A DNA stretch of 56,095 bases. It comes from Pseudoduganella rivuli. GTDB lineage: Bacteria > Pseudomonadota > Gammaproteobacteria > Burkholderiales > Burkholderiaceae_D. The DNA lies in contig NZ_WKJJ01000034.1 in assembly GCF_009674485.1 (NCBI RefSeq), positions 1 through 56,095 on the forward strand, read 5' to 3'. The position numbers and the translations under genes were made by a program. Below, one piece after another: positions 51,029-56,095 of the stretch (its first letter is position 1; every line of letters begins with the position of its first letter). The notes under the pieces were generated by a model that saw only the letters and a program-made list of their open reading frames with translations, searched no databases and was not told where the DNA came from.

Positions 51029-52231
51029 ATGGAACCTGCCACCGTTTACCTGCTGGGCGCGCTGATGATGATGGCCAATGGCGGCGTCCTTGGCCTGATG
51101 CACCGCGACTTCCCGCCCAGCCTGCGCCCCAGCGCCGTCACCTGGCGCATTGGCACGCTATTGCACGCGTGCGGCTGCACCATGTTCATGGTCCAGGACT
51201 CCTTACCGCACAGTTTCGTGCTGCCGCTGGCAAACGGCCTGGTGATGGGCGGTTTCACCTGCTACTGGGGCGCGCTGCGCCAGTTTTACGGCACGCCGCG
51301 CACGCTGTTGCAACTGGCGCCCGTGACGGCCGGAGTCATCGGGGTGTACTGGTACGCCGGCGTGGCGCCCAACCCGATGGGGCGGATGGTGGTGGTGTCG
51401 CTGGTCTGGATGGCGCTGCTGGCGCTGTGCATCCACAACCTGCTGCTGCAAAGCCGGCGCGACCGCGCCTGGAGCCGCCAGGTGATGGCGGGCATTTTCA
51501 TTGTGTTGCTGATGACGGTGGCGTTCCGCCTGGGTTGGTTCTTAACGGTCGGCATGGCGCCCGATTATTCCGGCCTCGACGGCAGCCTGTGGATGAACAT
51601 GGCGTCGCCGGTGGTGGTGTCCATCATGCCGGTGATCGGCACCACGGCGTTTTTGCTGATGTGTTCGGAGCGTATCCGCCGCCAGTGGGAACGGGCCGCT
51701 TCCACTGATTACCTGACTGGCCTGGCCAACCGCCGCACGCTGGCTGATGCCGGCGCCACCCGTTTCGAACAGGCGCGGGTGCGGGGCAGGGGTTTTGGCC
51801 TGGGCGTGATCGATATCGACCACTTCAAATCCATCAACGACCGTTACGGCCACGACGTGGGCGACGCGGCGTTGAAACACGTGGCGGCCAGGCTGGAACT
51901 GGCGTGCCGCGAAGGGGAATTGCCGGCGCGGCAGGGTGGTGAGGAATTCGTCGTGCTGTTTGACGACGTGGCCCATGATTCGGTCTTGGCGGCGGGCGAA
52001 CGCTTGCGCCATGCGGTGGCCGGGTCGCCCTTCATTGCCGGTGAAGTGATGGTGCCGGTGACGGTGTCGATTGGTGTGGCTGTGTGTATGCCAGAAGACA
52101 TGGAATTTGACAGCGTGCTGCGGCGCGCCGATGCGGCGCTTTACGCGGCCAAGCAGGGCGGGCGTAACCGGGTGGAATGCGCGGCGCTGGTAACGCGCAT
52201 GCCGGAGCTGGTGCCGGGCACCGTAGTTTAA
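51029..52231 (+). CDS. Membrane-bound diguanylate cyclase
   Basis: A 400-residue protein with about six hydrophobic segments in residues 5-212 and a C-terminal GGDEF domain. The active motif is GGEEF at 303-307 with upstream DIDHFKSINDRYGHDVGD. At the I-site position the sequence is REGE, not RxxD, so product inhibition may be absent. The membrane part is an unassigned sensor region resembling seven-helix or MASE-like modules. The 109-base upstream gap contains an AT-rich stretch (ACGGTAAAATAGG) but no convincing promoter. Confidence 0.9.
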   Translation: MEPATVYLLGALMMMANGGVLGLMHRDFPPSLRPSAVTWRIGTLLHACGCTMFMVQDSLPHSFVLPLANGLVMGGFTCYWGALRQFYGTPRTLLQLAPVTAGVIGVYWYAGVAPNPMGRMVVVSLVWMALLALCIHNLLLQSRRDRAWSRQVMAGIFIVLLMTVAFRLGWFLTVGMAPDYSGLDGSLWMNMASPVVVSIMPVIGTTAFLLMCSERIRRQWERAASTDYLTGLANRRTLADAGATRFEQARVRGRGFGLGVIDIDHFKSINDRYGHDVGDAALKHVAARLELACREGELPARQGGEEFVVLFDDVAHDSVLAAGERLRHAVAGSPFIAGEVMVPVTVSIGVAVCMPEDMEFDSVLRRADAALYAAKQGGRNRVECAALVTRMPELVPGTVV

Positions 52232-52360
52232 CGGACGATCGTGCGCGCACAATTCACACAATGTCACGAAATTACAAAGACAAAAATATAGTCTAAAAGT
52301 TAATATTTTTGCGGGATTTGTCCTAGACTGTCCGGGTCGTACCAGTCCCGGAGAGTTACC

Positions 52361-53458
52361 ATGTTTATTTCCCAAAAGTTAGAGCGCACCCTTGCCGCGG
52401 TGGGCTTGCTGACCTGCGGCGCGTTGGCGCAAGCCGCGCCGGCGTACCAAATCAACCTGATCAAGAATTACTATTTCGATTCCTACGACGTCCAGGCGCT
52501 CAACAACCATGGCGACGCCATCGGTGCATATGACGCCGGCTGGTCGAGCCGCAATTATTACTATGTGGGGGCCACCGCGACGTATCGGCCCATGCGCCAG
52601 ACCGACGGTTTCTGGCGTGACTTGATCGGCGGGATGAATAATCACGGCCAAGCCGCCATCACTTATGAAGACAGTACCTTATGGGATGACTTCAAGTACC
52701 AGGCCCAGGTTTTTGACAGCAAAACCGGCGTTTATACGCCGCTGAAGACCGTCTCTCCCCAAGACTCCTCGTTCGCCAACGGTATCAATGATGCCGGTGT
52801 GGTTGTTGGCTTATCCAGTTTCAACAGCATTAAGCCAGCCTTCCATGCGACCGCCTGGATTAACGGCAATCCAACGGATTTGGGCACCCTTGGCGGCGGA
52901 TACAGTTCTGCGGAAGACATCAATACCCATGGTGCTATCGTTGGCCGGTCGCAGTTGGCGGACGGGACATTTAGGGCCTATCTGTACCAGGGTGGCCAGA
53001 TGGTGGCGCTGGACACGCTGGGCGGCAAGGAAAACTGGGCGTCCGCCATCAACGACAGCCAGGCGGTGGTGGGCGCCAGCCAGACTGCCGGCAATACCTA
53101 TTCGGCCTTTATTTATCAGAATGGCGTGATGACCGACCTGGGCGCCGGCACCAACAGCTTTGCCACCGACATCAACGCGGCGGGTGTTGTCGTGGGATGG
53201 GCCGATGGCCGTGGTTTTATTTATCAAAACGGCCAGGTCACGCTGCTGGACCAGTTGCTCGACCCAGCCAGCGGCTGGCAAGTGAAACAGGTGAACGCCA
53301 TCAATGACGCGGGCCAGATCGGCACGCAGGTTTGCAAGGTCAGCGGCTTTTGCGTGGGCGCCATTCTGACGCCCGTTCCGGAACCGGCCACCTACGGCAT
53401 GTTGCTGGCCGGACTGGGGGTATTGTGTGTCGCAGGGCGCCGCCGTGGCCATTCTTAA
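52361..53458 (+). CDS. PEP-CTERM sorted exported protein with HAF-type repeats
   Basis: A 365-residue secreted protein. It has a signal peptide (about 1-25, ending AQA) and a C-terminal PEP-CTERM signal: VPEPATYGMLLAGLG, hydrophobic stretch, then RRRGHS. The body has at least six repeats built on IN-x-x-G-x-x-VG, such as INDAGVVVGLS, INTHGAIVGRS, INDSQAVVGAS and INAAGVVVGWA. They are typical HAF repeats that probably form a beta-propeller. Exosortase (EpsH/XrtA type) should process it; no exosortase gene is in the window. GGAGAG precedes the ATG by 7 bases. The 129-base upstream gap is AT-rich. Confidence 0.93.
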   Translation: MFISQKLERTLAAVGLLTCGALAQAAPAYQINLIKNYYFDSYDVQALNNHGDAIGAYDAGWSSRNYYYVGATATYRPMRQTDGFWRDLIGGMNNHGQAAITYEDSTLWDDFKYQAQVFDSKTGVYTPLKTVSPQDSSFANGINDAGVVVGLSSFNSIKPAFHATAWINGNPTDLGTLGGGYSSAEDINTHGAIVGRSQLADGTFRAYLYQGGQMVALDTLGGKENWASAINDSQAVVGASQTAGNTYSAFIYQNGVMTDLGAGTNSFATDINAAGVVVGWADGRGFIYQNGQVTLLDQLLDPASGWQVKQVNAINDAGQIGTQVCKVSGFCVGAILTPVPEPATYGMLLAGLGVLCVAGRRRGHS

Positions 53459-53488
53459 GCCAGGCTGAAAATAAATTGCTTGTAAGCT

Positions 53489-53516
53489 CTTGAATTCACT
53501 GGCGCCAGCCTTATCT
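53489..53516 (+). promoter_or_regulatory. Candidate heat-shock (sigma32-like) promoter of htpG
   Basis: CTTGAA (53489-53494), 14 bases, then CCTTATCT (53509-53516). The layout matches sigma32 promoters (CTTGAA, 13-15 bases, CCCCATnT) with two mismatches in the -10, about 54 bases before htpG. Confidence 0.4.
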
Positions 53517-53543
53517 GCCGGAGGTTCTCGCAACACTCCGGCA
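53516..53543 (+). terminator. Hairpin upstream of htpG
   Basis: TGCCGGAG-N12-CTCCGGCA is a perfect eight-base stem, 57 bases after the PEP-CTERM stop and 27 before htpG. It may end the preceding transcript or lie in the htpG leader. No T-run follows, so the role is open. Confidence 0.4.
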
Positions 53544-53569
53544 TATTCGATAAGACTATTGAGGTAAAA

Positions 53570-55483
53570 ATGGCTGACACCGCTAAGCAAACCATGGGTT
53601 TCCAGGCAGAAGTTAAACAACTGCTGCAACTGATGATCCACTCCTTGTACTCGAACAAGGAAATCTTCCTGCGCGAACTGATTTCGAACGCCTCCGACGC
53701 GTCCGACAAGCTGCGTTTCGAAGCCATCAACAATGACGCATTGTATGGCAACGATTCCGAACTGAAGATCAAGGTCAGCTTCGACAAGGCGGCCCGCACG
53801 ATCACCATCTCCGACAACGGCATCGGCATGAGCCGCGATGAAGCCATCGCGCACCTGGGCACGATCGCCAAATCCGGCACCAAGGAATTCTTTGGCAAGC
53901 TGTCCGGCGACCAGCAGGCGGACGCCGCCCTGATCGGCCAGTTCGGCGTGGGCTTCTATTCCGGCTTCATCGTGGCCGACAAGATCACCGTGGAAACCCG
54001 CCGCGCCGGCGCGGACGCCGCTGACGGCGTGCGCTGGGAATCGGCCGGCGAGGGCGATTTCTCGGTCGAACAGATCGACAAGCCGAACCGCGGCACCGAC
54101 ATCATCCTGCACCTGCGCGAAGGCGAAGATGAGCTGCTGTCGTCGTGGAAACTGAAATCCATCATCCGCAAATACTCCGACCACATCTCGCTGCCGATCG
54201 TCATGGCAAAAGAAGAGTGGGACGCGGAAAAGAAAGAAACCGTCGTCAAGGACGAACTGGAAACCGTCAACCAGGCCAGCGCGCTTTGGGCGCGCAGCAA
54301 GTCCGACATCACGCCGGAACAGTACGAGGAATTCTACAAGCACGTCTCGCACGACTTCGCCGCGCCGCTGACCTACACGCACAACCGCGTGGAAGGCCGC
54401 AGCGAATACACGCAACTGCTGTACATTCCGGCCAAGGCCCCGTTCGACCTGTGGGACCGCAACAAGCGCGGCGGCATCAAGCTGTACGTCAAGCGCGTGT
54501 TCATCATGGACGACGCCGAGCAACTGATGCCAACGTACTTGCGCTTCGTCAAAGGCGTGATCGATTCGGCCGACCTGCCGCTGAACGTGTCGCGTGAAAT
54601 CCTGCAAGAGTCGCGCGACGTGAAAGCCATCCGCGAAGGCTCGACCAAGCGCGTGCTGGGCATGCTGGAAGACCTGGCGAACGCGGAAGAGCAGGACAAG
54701 AAGGATAAATACGCGACCTTCTGGACCGAATTCGGCCAGGTGCTGAAAGAAGGCGTGGGCGAAGACGCGGCCAACAAGGACCGCCTGGCCAAGTTGCTGC
54801 GCTTCGCGTCGACCCAGGGCGACACGGAAGAACAGAACGTGGCGCTGGCCGACTACGTGGCGCGCATGAAGGAAGGCCAGGACAAGATTTACTACGTCAC
54901 CGCCGACTCCTTCAAGGCCGCGAAAAATAGCCCGCACCTGGAAATCTTCCGCAAGAAGGGCGTGGAAGTGCTGTTGCTGACGGACCGCGTCGACGAATGG
55001 ATGCTGTCGTTCCTGACCGAATTCGATGGCAAGGAGCTGGTCTCCGTCGCCAAGGGCGGCCTGGACCTGGGCAAGCTGGAAGACGAAGCCGAGAAAAAGG
55101 AACACGAGGAAACGGAATCCTCGTACAAGGAACTGGTTGAAAAAATGAAGGGCGCGCTGGCCGACAAAGCCAAGGACGTGCGCGTGACGTTCCGCCTGAC
55201 CGATTCGCCAGCCTGCCTGGTGGCGGACGAGCACGAACTGTCGGGCAACCTGCTGCGCATGCTGAAAGCAGCGGGCCAGGCGGCGCCGGAATCGAAACCT
55301 ATCCTGGAAATCAACCCGAACCACCCGCTGGTGACGCGCCTGAAGTATGAAAATGCGGAAAGCGCGCAGTTTGCGGATTGGTCGCACATTCTGTTCGACC
55401 AGGCGCTGCTGGCGGAAGGCGGGGCGCTGAGCGATCCGGCTGCGTTTGTTAAGCGGATTAATGAGATGTTGCTGGGTAAGTAA
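53570..55483 (+). CDS. htpG: Chaperone HtpG (Hsp90)
   Basis: A 637-residue Hsp90 homologue, cytosolic, ATP-driven. The GHKL ATPase domain has the catalytic ELISNASDASDKLR, DNGIGMSRDEAI and GQFGVGFYSGF motifs. The middle domain includes the catalytic-loop arginine region NVSREILQESRDVKAIR, and the C-terminal dimerisation domain ends without the eukaryotic EEVD tail. Length matches the family (E. coli 624). GAGGT lies 7 bases before the ATG, and a sigma32-like promoter is present. Monocistronic, closed by a terminator. Confidence 0.98.
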   Translation: MADTAKQTMGFQAEVKQLLQLMIHSLYSNKEIFLRELISNASDASDKLRFEAINNDALYGNDSELKIKVSFDKAARTITISDNGIGMSRDEAIAHLGTIAKSGTKEFFGKLSGDQQADAALIGQFGVGFYSGFIVADKITVETRRAGADAADGVRWESAGEGDFSVEQIDKPNRGTDIILHLREGEDELLSSWKLKSIIRKYSDHISLPIVMAKEEWDAEKKETVVKDELETVNQASALWARSKSDITPEQYEEFYKHVSHDFAAPLTYTHNRVEGRSEYTQLLYIPAKAPFDLWDRNKRGGIKLYVKRVFIMDDAEQLMPTYLRFVKGVIDSADLPLNVSREILQESRDVKAIREGSTKRVLGMLEDLANAEEQDKKDKYATFWTEFGQVLKEGVGEDAANKDRLAKLLRFASTQGDTEEQNVALADYVARMKEGQDKIYYVTADSFKAAKNSPHLEIFRKKGVEVLLLTDRVDEWMLSFLTEFDGKELVSVAKGGLDLGKLEDEAEKKEHEETESSYKELVEKMKGALADKAKDVRVTFRLTDSPACLVADEHELSGNLLRMLKAAGQAAPESKPILEINPNHPLVTRLKYENAESAQFADWSHILFDQALLAEGGALSDPAAFVKRINEMLLGK

Positions 55484-55528
55484 TGCTGTATTGCTGATTG
55501 GCTGGCCGTTGTAAGGCTGGCTTGGAAG

Positions 55529-55560
55529 GCCGGGGCTCTGATGAGGGGTTCCGGCTTTTT
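55529..55560 (+). terminator. Rho-independent terminator of htpG
   Basis: GCCGGGGCTC, a seven-base loop and a partner ending CCGGC form a ten-pair stem including G-T pairs, followed by five Ts. It lies 45 bases after the htpG stop. The remaining bases to 55750 show no gene. Confidence 0.75.
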
Positions 55561-55750
55561 GTTTATCGGGTCCCTTGTATCGGCTGGTGGTGGGGTTGGG
55601 GTTTAGGTTTCGGGTGTGATACAGTGGGGTAACTATTTGATAATAAAGAAGAGGCGCTGGGCTTCGGTGGGGAATCTCTGGACTTTGGTCGGGAGAGGGG
55701 GCACCGGATTGGGCGCCTACGTCACGTTGGGCGTAATGGGGATATTTCGA

Positions 55751-55909
55751 ATGTCAGATCAGAAAAAATCAAAGCGAAGCGGTTACTGGTTCATTGCAGC
55801 TGGAGCCACGTTTTTTGTTGCGGCTTTCGTAGGGAAACAGACGGTATTCTATGGTGTCGGTGCAGTTTACTTCGCCCTGGGTGCAATGAAATTAAGGAAC
55901 GAAACGTGA
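55751..55909 (+). CDS. Small two-helix membrane protein
   Basis: A 52-residue product, MSDQKKSKRSGYWFIAAGAT..., with a basic start and two hydrophobic segments (about 12-26 and 30-46). GGGGA lies 8 bases before the ATG at 55751; the frame is open 45 codons further upstream, but that part reads like non-coding sequence. No family recognised. Composition is lower in GC than nearby genes. Confidence 0.5.
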   Translation: MSDQKKSKRSGYWFIAAGATFFVAAFVGKQTVFYGVGAVYFALGAMKLRNET

Positions 55910-55931
55910 TCTGCGTTTGCAGCCCAAACTT

Positions 55932-56081
55932 TCATTCCGGCGGATCTCCTGCGGCGCCCGCTGAATTCTCACTATAAGGGCTTCCCAATTTTTCAAGGCA
56001 AATGCGTTCCTCGATCAAGTCGATTAGCGTCTGGAGTTGGTCGGCCTGCGAAACTATAAACGGTCTTGTTGGGCAACTTTG
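55932..56081 (-). other. Possible gene fragment at the right edge
   Basis: The minus strand is open for 49 codons ending in TGA at 55932, with coding-like text such as QADQLQTLIDLIEERICLEK. There is no usable start codon, and a stop lies just upstream (56082-56084); the sequence before that continues sensibly in another frame (VRANDKVAQQDRL). It may be a frameshifted or decayed gene end. Confidence 0.25.
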
Positions 56082-56095
56082 TCATTTGCCCGGAC

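Noticed and set aside
52232..52360. Sigma54 promoter before the PEP-CTERM gene
   Set aside because: TTGC-like -12 text is present, but there is no GG 10 bases upstream, so the -24/-12 pattern is not met.
52811..55387. 858-codon leftward open frame
   Set aside because: It lies across htpG and the PEP-CTERM gene, both certain, and its sequence is low-complexity R, F, V, Q and H.

Overview
The window is a GC-rich stretch of bacterial chromosome. Protein families, dap gene order, a PEP-CTERM protein, c-di-GMP enzymes and a type IV pilus motor suggest a betaproteobacterium of the Burkholderiales, most likely Oxalobacteraceae (Massilia / Duganella / Janthinobacterium relatives). That placement is inferred from proteins and style; no rRNA gene is present and no tRNA gene or CRISPR array was seen.

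Left part (1-11.9 kb): a mostly leftward block carries yheS, prmB, dapE, a YffB-type reductase, an MFS transporter, a response-regulator diguanylate cyclase, pilU, dapD and dapC. One rightward gene, a receiver-histidine kinase, sits inside it, diverging from the cyclase and overlapping pilU tail to tail. Three of the genes of the succinylase lysine/diaminopimelate branch (dapC, dapD, dapE) are here, split by signalling, transport and pilus genes.

Defence locus (12.0-18.0 kb): the standout feature is a RADAR anti-phage operon. It holds rdrA (P-loop ATPase), rdrB (a divergent adenosine deaminase with all metal and catalytic motifs) and a third overlapping gene for a small multi-pass membrane protein. 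Parts of it are near 40% GC against about 70% in neighbouring housekeeping genes, so it looks acquired. RADAR itself is a described system; the third gene, the promoter dyad and a codon-usage switch inside rdrB are the less explained parts.

Middle (18-33 kb): a MerR regulator with a textbook MerR-type promoter driving a four-helix membrane protein and possibly two VOC proteins; an M19 dipeptidase-like protein with an unusual metal ligand; a DEAD-box helicase; an Mla-like permease/MCE/lipoprotein operon with no ATPase gene beside it; a LysR/MFS divergent pair around a perfect palindrome; and two tandem PqqL-like M16 zinc proteases that look like a recent duplication.

Right part (33-56 kb): a VOC protein, a cytochrome P450, two small exported or membrane-anchored proteins, an AraC regulator diverging from an AGPS-like FAD oxidase / GlpD / FGGY-kinase operon, and an AT-rich intergenic region with two copies of a DnaA-box-like repeat. 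Then come a receiver-PAS-GGDEF protein, a PLP aminotransferase, a RidA protein, a DMT exporter facing a MocR regulator, an SH3-domain exported protein with a small partner, a membrane diguanylate cyclase, a PEP-CTERM protein, htpG and a small membrane protein.

Six copies of a short palindromic GTAGGGCGG...CCGCC element (REP-like) lie between genes at four further sites and inside the dapD-pilU gap; one supplies the stop codon of a neighbouring lipoprotein gene.
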